The position numbers and the translations under genes are program-made. The notes beneath the pieces are model-generated. The model was not told where the DNA came from and ran no database searches. It was given only the letters and a program-made list of their open reading frames with translations. A stretch of 64,000 nt of DNA from Salinimonas lutimaris (lineage in GTDB: Bacteria > Pseudomonadota > Gammaproteobacteria > Enterobacterales > Alteromonadaceae): NCBI RefSeq assembly GCF_005222225.1, contig NZ_CP036536.1, positions 1,140,001-1,204,000 on the forward strand, read 5' to 3'. How positions within the stretch are numbered: the stretch's first letter is position 1; each line of letters starts with the position of its first letter. This document shows positions 45,161 to 54,800 of this stretch, in pieces.

Positions 45161-46781
45161 GCTCACCTCCTTTGCTAAAAGCCTGGCAGCGGCTAAAGAT
45201 ATCGCTATCGGTATCATAGGTGCTGCTGTGAGTCAGAGTCAGGCCTAACAGGGTGTCGTAGAGGTTATCCTGTGACCATGGCTGAGTACTGACACTTTCC
45301 ACACAAGCTTTGTAGCGGCCCTGCGCTAATCGTGAGTCCCAGTAAATCATGGGCACATGGGTTTGTTCAGCAGGGGCTACCGCATACGGAAAACCATGCA
45401 AATACAGACCTTTTTCCCCTAGTGATTCACCATGATCAGACAGATACAGCATGCTGGCATCAGGCAAAGTTTCAAGCTGACTGATAACACCGCTTAGAAT
45501 ATGGTCGGTGTATACCAGGGTGTTGTCATATGTGTTGATCAGTTGCTCATGACTACAGTTCTGGATGTCACTGCGCGGACAGTCTGGCGTAAAGGTTCGG
45601 TACTGAGAAGGGTAGCGACGATAATAGGTAGGCCCGTGAGAGCCTATCATATGCAATACTATCAGGCGGTCTGAGGTAGCTGGCCGGGCGAGTTCGGCGC
45701 GCAGTTCATCCAGTAATATATCATCCAGACAGTAATCCCCGTCACACCACTTAGGATCGCGGGCGGGATCAAAATCAATGGTGTTGATACGTTGGCATAC
45801 GCCTTTACAGCTACTGTTATTATCAATCCAGGTAACCTCACTGCCAGCCCGAAGAATAATATCCAGAACATTGTCCTGACTCTCGGCGATACGGCTGTCA
45901 TAGTCTTCGTGGGCGAGTCGCGAGAACATACAGGGCACGGAAACTGCGGTCGCAGTGCCACATGATACAACCTGCCGGAAGCTCACAATATCACTGCGCG
46001 CTGACAGCAACGGGTTAGTGGATCTGGGGTACCCGTTTAAGCTGAAGTTATCGGCCCGGGCGGTTTCCCCGACCACCATCACCGTTGTTTTGTAGGGCGC
46101 ACCTGACCGGTGGCCGGAAATAGGCTTTTTATCCAGTACCCGAAAGGCAAGGGGCGGGTAAAAGTAACTGTCACGAAGGTATTTATAGCCTGAATCGTAA
46201 AATGCATACGGAATGATATATTTGGTGAGTGTATGGTTATTACGACCCACCGCGGCGTAATCCTGATAAAAGCCGGCGGCAACCAGTACAATGCTGGCAA
46301 CAGCCAGTGCGTTGACTTTAAGTACCTGGCGGGTACGTTGGGTTAAGCGCCCTTTGATCTGCTGATTACTTAATGCAAAAACCGGTATCACGCCCAGCAC
46401 AACTAAAAAGCATAAAAAACTCAGATTGAAATAGGAAAAGGCTTCACCAGAATTGGTCTCAAGGACATTCTGAATCATGCTGCGGTCATAAATAATACCG
46501 TAAACCAGCGTGGCATAGAGCAGCAGTGCGCTGATAATAATTGTCAGACTGATAATCAGCCGGGGAAAAAACAGGGCTCCGCTAATGGTCAGGAAGATCA
46601 CTGTCAGGCTGGTCAGTACCACAGGAACTGTCAGAATAAACAACCAGCTATGAATATCATTCGGACCAACGGCCTGATAAACCTGCTCCAGAAAAGGAAT
46701 ATTAAAAATAACCGCCACGACCAGTGAGGCCATCAGCAGCACCTGAGCCGCACTTAACGTCAAGCGAAATGGGAATCGCAT
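45150..46781 (-). CDS. eptA: Lipid A phosphoethanolamine transferase (EptA/PmrC-like)
   Basis: About 543 residues from the ATG at 46781 (MRFPFRLTLS), with AGGTG upstream; a GTG two codons earlier is an alternative. Five N-terminal membrane helices (to about residue 180) precede a periplasmic sulfatase-like domain. The catalytic Thr is in VVGETARADNFSLNGYPRS; metal ligands appear in IGSHGPTYYRRYP and LYLSDHGESLGEKGLYLHG. It transfers phosphoethanolamine from PE to lipid A phosphate, lowering negative charge and polymyxin binding, and releases diacylglycerol. Divergent from its probable regulator. Confidence 0.93.
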   Translation of the reverse strand: MRFPFRLTLSAAQVLLMASLVVAVIFNIPFLEQVYQAVGPNDIHSWLFILTVPVVLTSLTVIFLTISGALFFPRLIISLTIIISALLLYATLVYGIIYDRSMIQNVLETNSGEAFSYFNLSFLCFLVVLGVIPVFALSNQQIKGRLTQRTRQVLKVNALAVASIVLVAAGFYQDYAAVGRNNHTLTKYIIPYAFYDSGYKYLRDSYFYPPLAFRVLDKKPISGHRSGAPYKTTVMVVGETARADNFSLNGYPRSTNPLLSARSDIVSFRQVVSCGTATAVSVPCMFSRLAHEDYDSRIAESQDNVLDIILRAGSEVTWIDNNSSCKGVCQRINTIDFDPARDPKWCDGDYCLDDILLDELRAELARPATSDRLIVLHMIGSHGPTYYRRYPSQYRTFTPDCPRSDIQNCSHEQLINTYDNTLVYTDHILSGVISQLETLPDASMLYLSDHGESLGEKGLYLHGFPYAVAPAEQTHVPMIYWDSRLAQGRYKACVESVSTQPWSQDNLYDTLLGLTLTHSSTYDTDSDIFSRCQAFSKGGEHAV

Positions 46782-46850
46782 GCACACACCTGTTATTCAG
46801 TAAAGTGCATGAAGTATGCAGCGCAACCCTGAAGACAACCTGAGCCGGCG

Positions 46851-46867
46851 CTTAAGAAACGCCTAAG
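46851..46867. promoter_or_regulatory. PmrA-box-like direct repeat (eptA side)
   Basis: CTTAAG-AAACG-CCTAAG: two hexamers with a 5-base spacer, one mismatch between halves. This matches the PmrA consensus of TTAA-containing half-sites 11 bases apart. It lies about 70 bp upstream of the eptA start. Confidence 0.72.
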
Positions 46868-46960
46868 GGTTTTATTGTTATATTATCTGGCCGGTATCAG
46901 TATGACTTGCCGGCATATTTTATATTCTAGCCGCACTATTTATTGTTGTTGCCCGTAAGG

Positions 46961-46977
46961 CTTAAGCATTTCTTAAG
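46961..46977. promoter_or_regulatory. PmrA-box-like direct repeat (regulator side)
   Basis: CTTAAG-CATTT-CTTAAG: perfect hexamer repeat with a 5-base spacer. It lies 50 bp upstream of the response regulator start, suggesting autoregulation. Confidence 0.75.
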
Positions 46978-47026
46978 CCTTTGGTGATACGCTTAGTGTC
47001 AGTAAAGTGTTTTTGGCTGAACGTGC

Positions 47027-47704
47027 ATGCGTATACTGTTTATAGAAGATTCAGAGTCATTGCGTAAATCCCTTGGGCTGGGCCTGAGAAAAACAGGTTA
47101 TTCAGTAGATATTGCTGCTGATGGTGCAGAAGGACTGAGCATGGCACTGATGGGTGAGTATGACATCCTGATTTTAGATCTTATGCTGCCCGAAGTAGAC
47201 GGTATGACTATTCTCAAAACCCTGCGCAAACGAAACATGGCGGTAAGGGTTCTGATCCTGTCTGCCCGCTCAGAGCCAGAAGAGCGTACCTCGGGCATCT
47301 TGGCTGGTGCGGATGACTATCTTTCCAAGCCGTTTGCCTTTGATGAACTTTGTGCACGGCTGATAAACCTGATGCGCCGGGGGGAGCCGCAATACTACCG
47401 TGATGTGATTTGCGTAGAAAAATTTGAGCTGGATTTACAAAGTAAACACTTAAGCTATGACCAGCAACCGGTCGTGCTGACTCCCAATGAATACCGAATT
47501 GTTGAATGCCTGTTCAGCAACAAAAACCGTATTGTTACCAGTGAAAAACTGAGTGAATACATCACCGGCAGTTACGACAGTATTTCAAAAAATGCCATTG
47601 AAGCCCACTTATCAACGATTCGGCGCAAGGTCCGTAAAATGGGAGCAGAGCTGCCGGTAACAAACAAGCGGGGCTTTGGTTATACGGTAAATGCAGTATC
47701 ATGA
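47027..47704 (+). CDS. OmpR-family response regulator (PmrA/BasR-like)
   Basis: 225 residues. The receiver domain (1-115) carries the acidic pocket FIEDSESL, phospho-acceptor Asp51 in DILILDLMLPEVDG, Ser/Thr in LILSARSE and Lys in DDYLSKPF. The C-terminal winged helix has QPVVLTPNEYRIVECLFSNK and NAIEAHLSTIRRKV...GFGYTV. It overlaps the downstream histidine kinase gene by 4 bases (ATGA). Divergence from eptA and the direct repeats between them suggest that it activates eptA-dgkA. PmrA identity is inferred from context. Confidence 0.9.
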   Translation: MRILFIEDSESLRKSLGLGLRKTGYSVDIAADGAEGLSMALMGEYDILILDLMLPEVDGMTILKTLRKRNMAVRVLILSARSEPEERTSGILAGADDYLSKPFAFDELCARLINLMRRGEPQYYRDVICVEKFELDLQSKHLSYDQQPVVLTPNEYRIVECLFSNKNRIVTSEKLSEYITGSYDSISKNAIEAHLSTIRRKVRKMGAELPVTNKRGFGYTVNAVS

Positions 47705-49101
47705 GGTCGATACAGCGCACCTTGTCCCGCCGTTTATCGGTGGCCATCACGTTGCTGGTTATTACGGTGTTGCTGGCAGCCGATATTGCGGTGGATACCT
47801 GGATTGAAGCAGAGTTTGAGCATGCCATGAAGGATAAAACCGGCCTGCTGAAAACACTGGTTAAATCTGATGAGGGAGCACTGCGTTTTTTTTATTCCAG
47901 TGATTTTTTACCTGAGTTTGAAGGAGCGGCATCGCCGGAGTATTTTCAAGTCTGGATAATGCAGAAGCATGGTGGCAAGCCGGACATACTGGCAAAATCA
48001 GCCACACTGGATTTGTATTCTGCCAAAACGCTGCCGTATCGTCCTGCTATCAACAACGATACCATCATCAGTACACTCACCCTTCCAGACGGGCGTAGCG
48101 GCAAAGCTGTTTACAGTCAGTTTGATGTTGACGGTCAGCGGGTGCTGCTGGCTTACGCCGATTCAACAGAAAACGTGAATTATTACCTGTGGTTTATCGA
48201 TGTGGCCTTTTTGCTGGCGCTGATCATTATTCCGCTTATCGTCCGGTTTACTGTTAAAAATACCGTGGCTTTTGCATTATCGCCGCTGGAAAGCCTGAAC
48301 GCGAATTTGCGCAAGATCCGGTTTTCAGCCCGACAGTCAGATACCGCGCTGCCAGCATCAGTGGAAGAGCTGAATCCGGTAATAGACGGGGTTAACCACT
48401 TTATTTTCCAAAACTACTCGCTATTTGAAAGGGAACGCCGACTCACTTCTGATATAGCGCATGAACTGAAGACCCCGGTCACGGAGCTTAAAAATCTGGC
48501 AGAGATGGCTATCCGGTTTCCTGATGACCCCGAGCTCGAGCCGGATTTTAAGCCCGAAGTATTGCGCATTGCTAACCGGATGAGCAGCGTTATTGCAAAT
48601 CTGATGCTGATTCATAAGTACAGCAACCAGCCATTGAAATGCTCTGAATGCTTTGAGCCGGAAGGGGTATTAACGCGGTTAGCCAGTCAACTGGATAAGC
48701 GTCGGATTCGGGTGCTGCCAACCGACTCGGTGGTGCACAAAACGGCCATAACCAGCAACCTCTTTGCATTTGAAACTATTCTTAGCAACCTGCTAAGAAA
48801 TGCGCTTAAACATAGTCCCGAGGGGTCATCTGTACAGGCTGATATACGTCATAACGCAAAGAAAAATACACAAGTTGTTATAACCAATATGCTGAGCGAA
48901 TCACTGAGTCATGACGATATTAAGAATATGTTTAATCCCTTATGGCAAAAAGATGCCTCGCGCACATCGGCTGAGAATTTTGGCCTGGGGCTATCAATTG
49001 TGGATGTACTGACCAAAGCCCTGGGCGGAACAGTGTCTGTCACCGTGCATCAAATGGACATCCGGTTCACCATTACTTTACCCAATAGTGCGTCCGGCTG
49101 A
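47701..49101 (+). CDS. Sensor histidine kinase (partner of the OmpR regulator)
   Basis: 466 residues. TM1 at about 11-33 and TM2 at about 165-190 bracket a periplasmic sensor of about 130 residues. A HAMP-like segment precedes HisKA with SDIAHELKTPVTELKNLA. The ATPase domain has N-box LLRNALKHSPEGS and G2 box FGLGLSIVDVL, but the G1 DxGxG is replaced by ITNMLSESLSHDD. The periplasmic part is larger than that of enteric PmrB and no ExxE iron motif was recognised, so the signal may differ. Co-transcribed with the regulator. Confidence 0.87.
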   Translation: MRSIQRTLSRRLSVAITLLVITVLLAADIAVDTWIEAEFEHAMKDKTGLLKTLVKSDEGALRFFYSSDFLPEFEGAASPEYFQVWIMQKHGGKPDILAKSATLDLYSAKTLPYRPAINNDTIISTLTLPDGRSGKAVYSQFDVDGQRVLLAYADSTENVNYYLWFIDVAFLLALIIIPLIVRFTVKNTVAFALSPLESLNANLRKIRFSARQSDTALPASVEELNPVIDGVNHFIFQNYSLFERERRLTSDIAHELKTPVTELKNLAEMAIRFPDDPELEPDFKPEVLRIANRMSSVIANLMLIHKYSNQPLKCSECFEPEGVLTRLASQLDKRRIRVLPTDSVVHKTAITSNLFAFETILSNLLRNALKHSPEGSSVQADIRHNAKKNTQVVITNMLSESLSHDDIKNMFNPLWQKDASRTSAENFGLGLSIVDVLTKALGGTVSVTVHQMDIRFTITLPNSASG

Positions 49102-49358
49102 TCACGCCCGGTTTTTTATTTTTAGCACTAAATCATCAACCTGTATTTTAGCCCGTCAAAAGTGTGACAATATTTTCATTTCGTATGATCTATTTATCTG
49201 CAGTACCTGTTTATTAACTATCCGCCATGTTGCGTTGCTAGTGGACTGCAGGCACATTTTTGCTGTGCTTCACCTCACACTTTCTGCAAGCTGTTACATG
49301 CAAGTCCTTCATTGCGCTGGCCGGGCAAAAATAAGACTCAAACTTTGTTGGAATGTAC

Positions 49359-51632
49359 ATGAAAAAAACACTTGTATGCGTGTCGCTAAGCCTGGCGCTG
49401 GCGGCTTGTGGCGGGGGCGGTGGCTCAGATGACAACAGCGAACCTCAGGATAGCCGCTTTACGGTAACGGTAACGACATCGAACGGGGGCAGTGCCTCTC
49501 CGGGTACGCAAGCCGTCACCGAAGGCAATACACTGGCCATAACCCTCACCGCGGATGACGGTTTTGAACTGGCGTCGGCCTCTGGCTGTAGCGGCGAATT
49601 ATCGGGTAATACTTTTACCACCGGCGCAATTACCGCTGACTGTACGGTGAATGCCAGCTTTGAAGAAGCAGAACCGGCTGTCTCCGATATCAGCGTGACC
49701 ACATCTGCCGGAGAGGGCGGTCAAATTTATCCGGCCAGTCAGACGCTGGCGGCCGGCGACCAGGCGTTTGTGACGGTTGTGCCCGGTGCTACATCCATGC
49801 TGGATGATATCAGCGGCTGTGATGGTAGTCTCAAAGGTAATATTTATTCATTTACTGCACAAAGCGCGTGTGACATTACCGCCAGCTTTACTGCCCAGCC
49901 AGATACCAGCTCGCGCAGTAATCTGGGGGCACAGAAAACACTGGTGCTGCCGGTCGGCTTTGCCGGACGCAGTGCGCTGGATGGTTTCAGCACCCAGCAA
50001 TTGCAGGCTATGTTTATTACCCAGCGAAATGCGATTAACCGGTATGTGGTGGACGGCTCTGAAGGGGAAAGCTGGCTGGAGCCAGCCATTCTGGATCAGT
50101 ACGAGCTGACCGCGACCAACAATAATGACGCGCCGACCTCAGCAGAAGGACTGGTTGATGCCACAGTACAAATCAGTGAAGCGCAGCGCCTGGAAATCTA
50201 TCAACATATCAGCGACACCGTGGCCGATTTCACCAGCTACGATCGCTTGATTACAGTGATTAACGACACACCAAATCAGCCATATGTGTGCTATGCCTCG
50301 CTAGGCACCATTACCCAGGATGGCTGGGAGCACTATGTGACGCATAACGGTAGTCAGTGCGTTAGCAAAGCCACGCTGATTCATGAACTGGGGCATACTT
50401 TTGGGATGCGGCATACCGATCGTATTGCCTGCTCAACAGTACCCACTGAAACGCTGTCGTATCGTAGCAGCAGTGATTGCCCGGCTGGTGTGGCGGCAGA
50501 CAGCCCGCTGCCAATGGGTAGTGTGGATGAGCATAATGCCCTGTACAGTGCCGTGATGCGTGAGCGGGCCGGCTGGCTGACCAGCGAGCAGGTGGCCACA
50601 GTGACCAGTAATACCTCGGTCACGCTGAGCCAGTCTTCATTACCTGACGGCGGTGTTCAGCTGGTGCGTGTACCTTATGCCAGCGACAGTAACGGCAATA
50701 CCCTGTATATCACAGCCGAGTTGAAAACGACTCAGGGCCTGGATCGCAGTCTGTTCAGCACGCTGGGTATAGAAGATGATTATCAGGTGATGATTTCTGT
50801 TCCCCATACCCGCAGCAGTACCGAAGCCAGTGCGGCACTGACCGAAGCGGTATTTTTAACCCGCACCGGTGATGCCAACCTGGGCGGTACCGAAGGCTAC
50901 ACCGATGAATTTCGTGATATAGCCATTGAAGTTACCGGCACGCAGGGCAGCGGAGCGAACCTGACGGCGAATCTATCAGTGAGCGTACCGCGGGTTATGC
51001 CTTCGGTAAACCTGGCGGTGCTCCCCGGCGCGTCGGCGTCTGAGTCGGTGACAGTAAGCTTTACCAATAATACAGACAACGCAGTATCAGGACTGAACAC
51101 CGCCCTGAATGGTTTTAATCCTGATCACTTTAGTATCACAGCGTCTGACTGTAACAATGCTACGCTCAACGCCGGTGACAGCTGTTCGGTTACCGTAGCC
51201 AGAACTTCAGCCACGCCAGGCTTTACGGCTCTGCGCCTGACCGGTAATGATGGCGTTAGCCAGCAGATTGAGATAGAAGCCATTGGCATAAATCAGCCGT
51301 TTGATGCCGCAGCCACGCTCGAATGGCTGGAAGAGTCCGATTATCCGCGGATGAATCTGTTTGAAGCGATTGCCTATTGCGATGCCAAAACTGACAACGG
51401 GGCGTCTGACTGGCGCATTGCCAGCCGCGAAGAATTAGAAGCGGCATTTGTTAACGGCACACCGCCGCTTGATTTGAGTGTGTCCGGGCTAAACCGCTTC
51501 TTCTGGTCTGCCTCTGTGCAGTCTGGCGGCGCTAGTCAGATTTTACAGGTCACCCCGCAACAGGCTTACTCGATAGCCCGTTCAAATGAGCGCAGCGCTA
51601 TTCGCCATGCGGTCTGTGTGCGTACGCTATAA
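49359..51632 (+). CDS. Zinc metalloprotease-like lipoprotein with beta-repeats and DUF1566 domain
   Basis: 757 residues from the ATG at 49359. Lipoprotein signal MKKTLVCVSLSLALAACGGG gives a lipidated Cys at about residue 17. Two InlB-B-repeat-like modules follow (about 28-100 and 105-175; both with EGG/GNG turns and paired Cys as in ASGCSGELSGN and ISGCDGSLKGN). A catalytic segment has HELGHTFGMRH, the metzincin HExxHxxGxxH pattern. A choice-of-anchor-type module (about 545-640) and a C-terminal DUF1566/Lcl domain (WRIASREELEAAF, RHAVCVRTL) complete it. Probably a cell-surface protease; target unknown. Confidence 0.8.
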   Translation: MKKTLVCVSLSLALAACGGGGGSDDNSEPQDSRFTVTVTTSNGGSASPGTQAVTEGNTLAITLTADDGFELASASGCSGELSGNTFTTGAITADCTVNASFEEAEPAVSDISVTTSAGEGGQIYPASQTLAAGDQAFVTVVPGATSMLDDISGCDGSLKGNIYSFTAQSACDITASFTAQPDTSSRSNLGAQKTLVLPVGFAGRSALDGFSTQQLQAMFITQRNAINRYVVDGSEGESWLEPAILDQYELTATNNNDAPTSAEGLVDATVQISEAQRLEIYQHISDTVADFTSYDRLITVINDTPNQPYVCYASLGTITQDGWEHYVTHNGSQCVSKATLIHELGHTFGMRHTDRIACSTVPTETLSYRSSSDCPAGVAADSPLPMGSVDEHNALYSAVMRERAGWLTSEQVATVTSNTSVTLSQSSLPDGGVQLVRVPYASDSNGNTLYITAELKTTQGLDRSLFSTLGIEDDYQVMISVPHTRSSTEASAALTEAVFLTRTGDANLGGTEGYTDEFRDIAIEVTGTQGSGANLTANLSVSVPRVMPSVNLAVLPGASASESVTVSFTNNTDNAVSGLNTALNGFNPDHFSITASDCNNATLNAGDSCSVTVARTSATPGFTALRLTGNDGVSQQIEIEAIGINQPFDAAATLEWLEESDYPRMNLFEAIAYCDAKTDNGASDWRIASREELEAAFVNGTPPLDLSVSGLNRFFWSASVQSGGASQILQVTPQQAYSIARSNERSAIRHAVCVRTL

Positions 51633-51663
51633 AGTAGCTACACCTGTTAGCTGATAACACAAA

Positions 51664-51697
51664 AGCCACCTGAAGCTCTTTCAGGTGGCTTTTTTTA
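51664..51697 (+). terminator. Intrinsic terminator after the protease-like gene
   Basis: Eleven-base stem AGCCACCTGAA/TTCAGGTGGCT, 5-base loop, then seven T residues. Confidence 0.92.
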
Positions 51698-51767
51698 TGC
51701 CTCACATTAATAACAGCAGTCACATTAAAATTGTCACCTTTGTATCTTGTAAGTAAATAAGATGTAA

Positions 51768-51784
51768 TGAATACGTATGCATGG
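51768..51784. promoter_or_regulatory. Candidate LacI/MalR-type operator before the TonB receptor
   Basis: TGAATACGTATGCATGG, identical over 17 bp to the site before alpha-amylase. It lies 106 bp upstream of the receptor's chosen start. An apparent upstream ATG (51767) is part of this operator and is not a believable start codon. Confidence 0.65.
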
Positions 51785-51889
51785 CGTTGCGCTTTTTTTG
51801 CTCAGATGGGTACTATTTTCGCTGGAAAAAAAAGCGGCTATCGCGCCGGATGTGGCAGCGATATCCCAATAAGTAAGGATTGGGAAACC

Positions 51890-54800
51890 ATGAACATGCA
51901 CTTTAAACCCAATGCGATTTGTGTTGCATTGCTTGCCGGTGGTCTGTCCCTGGCGAGTCTTGAAGCCAGCGCGCAGCAACAGCCCGACACCCCTGCAGCC
52001 AGTGATGATATTGATGAAGTAGAGGTCATTGAGGTCAAAGGCTTTAGTACCAGCCTGATTAAATCCCTGAACCAGAAACGCTTTGGCGATACAGTGTCTG
52101 AACAGATCTCAGCTGATGATCTGGGCGGGCTGCCGGATGTATCGATGGCCGACGCGCTGACCCGGTTGCCTGGCATCTCTGCGGTCAGAACCGGAGGACA
52201 GGCGGCCGAGATTAATATTCGCGGTTTGTCCGGGGATTTTGTCTTTTCTACGCTAAATGGCCGAGAGCAGGTGTCGACCAGCGGCAGCCGCTCTATTGAG
52301 TTTGATCAGTATCCGTCAGAACTGATCACCTCAGCGGCGGTCTACAAGTCGCCAAAGGCCTCGCTGATTGAGGGTGGGGTGGCCGGTACCGTCGAGCTGC
52401 AAACTGCCAGCCCGCTGGCCATCGACGAAAAATACAAATTCTCAGCCAATGTACGCGGCATGTACAACGACCGGGCCGATGAGGTGTCTGATGCCACTGA
52501 ATTTGGCCATCGGGTGAGTTTTTCCTGGCAGGGGAAATTTCTGGATGACACGCTGGGCGCGTCATTAGGTTTTGCCCGGCTTTTTCAGCCCAGTGTGTCC
52601 AGTCAGTTTGTGGGTTTTGCCTATGATCAGCAGGCCGATGTGGATGGATTGCCTGACGATACTGACTTAAGCGGCGACTGTCCGGAATGTGAGCTGATCT
52701 CCTCCGGCTTTGAAATGCAGCACAAGGGCGGCGAGGAAACCCGGGACGGCTATGTTGCCGCTATTGAATGGGCGCCGCTGGATAACTTTACCCTCAAAGC
52801 CGATGCGTTTTATTCGCGCTTTGATTCAGAAGCCTTTGCCCGGGGCTTTCGGGTGCAGCTGGGCGGTAACCAGGTTGGCATTACCAACCCTGTTATTGTC
52901 AATAACAACGTGATAGGCGGTACATTTACCCGCAACGATAACAGCTTTACCCGGGTTGAACTGGTCAACGATGATAATCAGGACTTTGATGAAATCGCCA
53001 GCTTTGGTGTGAAGGCGGACTGGCGTATTACAGATGATTTGTCGGCCCAGTTCGATATTTCACGCTCTCAGGCGCAAAGCGATTTCCGAAATGGTCTGCT
53101 CTGGTCGCTGGTGGGAGAAGATGCCACGGTGGCCAATCCGGTGATTGACGAAAATGTGCAGATTGCTTACCAGCTCAACGGGGAGAATCTGCCTGATGTA
53201 GCGTTTAACCAGGCTGATGCATTTACCGATATTGACCGGGTTATGGTCAGTAAATACGGGATTTATCCGTACTACAACGAAGATGAGCTGGACGCTTACC
53301 GGGCTGATTTTCAGTATTATCTGGATATGCCGGTTCTGTCCGGGCTTGAATTTGGTTACCGCTATTCTGACCGGGAATACACCAATCAACGCTCGGTATT
53401 TGAGTATGGTAACGATGGGGCGTTTTCGGTCAGTGAGCCGCCTCTCAGACTAACCAGTGACATGGTTGAGCAGGTTGACTGGGCCAGCGAATTCAGTTAC
53501 TTCCCCAGTTATTTATCCATCGATTTGAATCAGGCGCTGGGAGCCTGGTTCCCTGAAGGTATTCCTCAGCCGGTGCAAACCTGGGGGCCGGGTGCAGAGG
53601 GGGTTATTAATGGTCCTGGCACCGGGCCGAATACTGCCTGGTCGGTACAGGAAAGCGGCACCGTGTTTGAAACGGTCAATGCTGCGTATCTGATGGCCAA
53701 TATCAATACTGAAATCGCCGATATACCGGTGACCGGTAATGTGGGCGTTCGCTATGTGCGCACCAAACAAAGCTCGACGACCTTGCAGCGTGCCACACAA
53801 TTGGTGACTGATCCGCTGACCAATACCTCAGTGGAAATCAGCGATCCCACCGCCGGGGCGCAGAATATTACCGACGAGGCGGGACTGATTAACAATTTTT
53901 ATCGCCCGGCTGTTCTGACCCACGAATACACCGATGTGCTGCCATCGATAAATCTGAACTTTAAGCTGACTGACAATACACAACTTCGTATGGCAGCAGC
54001 TAAAGTGATGGGCCGGGCACCGATTAACCGGTTTGCCGCCAATGCCTCAACCACAGTAGAAGAGATTACTGCATTCCAGGACCGGGACTCCGGTGAAATT
54101 ACCTTGTCCAAGGAATTTGCCGAAGTAAATGGCTCAGCCCGTAATAGTCCGTATCTGGAGCCGTTTTACGCTACCCAGTATGACATTTCCTGGGAATGGT
54201 ATTTTGATGAGTCGGAAGGGGCACTGGTACTGGCCGGCTTCTACAAAAACATCGACTCGTTTATCGAAAATATCGCGATTGAACCGTACGACTTTGAAGG
54301 CAATGGGTTTGTAGTCCCTGACTCGGTGGATGTCCCGGTGTTTCTGGAGCCTGAGTTCACGGGACAGGAGCCGGAGCTGGTGCTTGACGGTAACGGCTCA
54401 CCGGTCTTCGTCACGGTACCGACCCAAAACGGTCAGTATGAAACCGCCATCAATAATGCCGAAGGTGGCTATATTCGCGGGGTTGAAGTGGCCTACACCC
54501 AGATTTATGACATGCTGCCGGGCATGCTCAGCGGTCTGGGCTTATCAGCCAGCTACTCATTCACTGAAAGTGAAATTCAGCGCACCCTGAGCGACGGGGT
54601 TTATTCCAGCCGTTTGCCCGGATTATCGGAAAATGTGGCTACCGTCACCGTATTCTGGGAATACGAGGGCTTTGAAACCCGGTTATCCGGCCGTTACCGG
54701 GACCAGTTTGTGTCGCAGCAGGTGGCAGTGAATGATCAGACCGTCAACTTTGCCTCAGAGCTGGTGGTGGATTATCAGGCGGCTTATGAGATTAACGACA

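Noticed and set aside
51767..51889. 41-residue N-terminal extension of the TonB receptor
   Set aside because: It begins inside the operator and would place the signal peptide internally.
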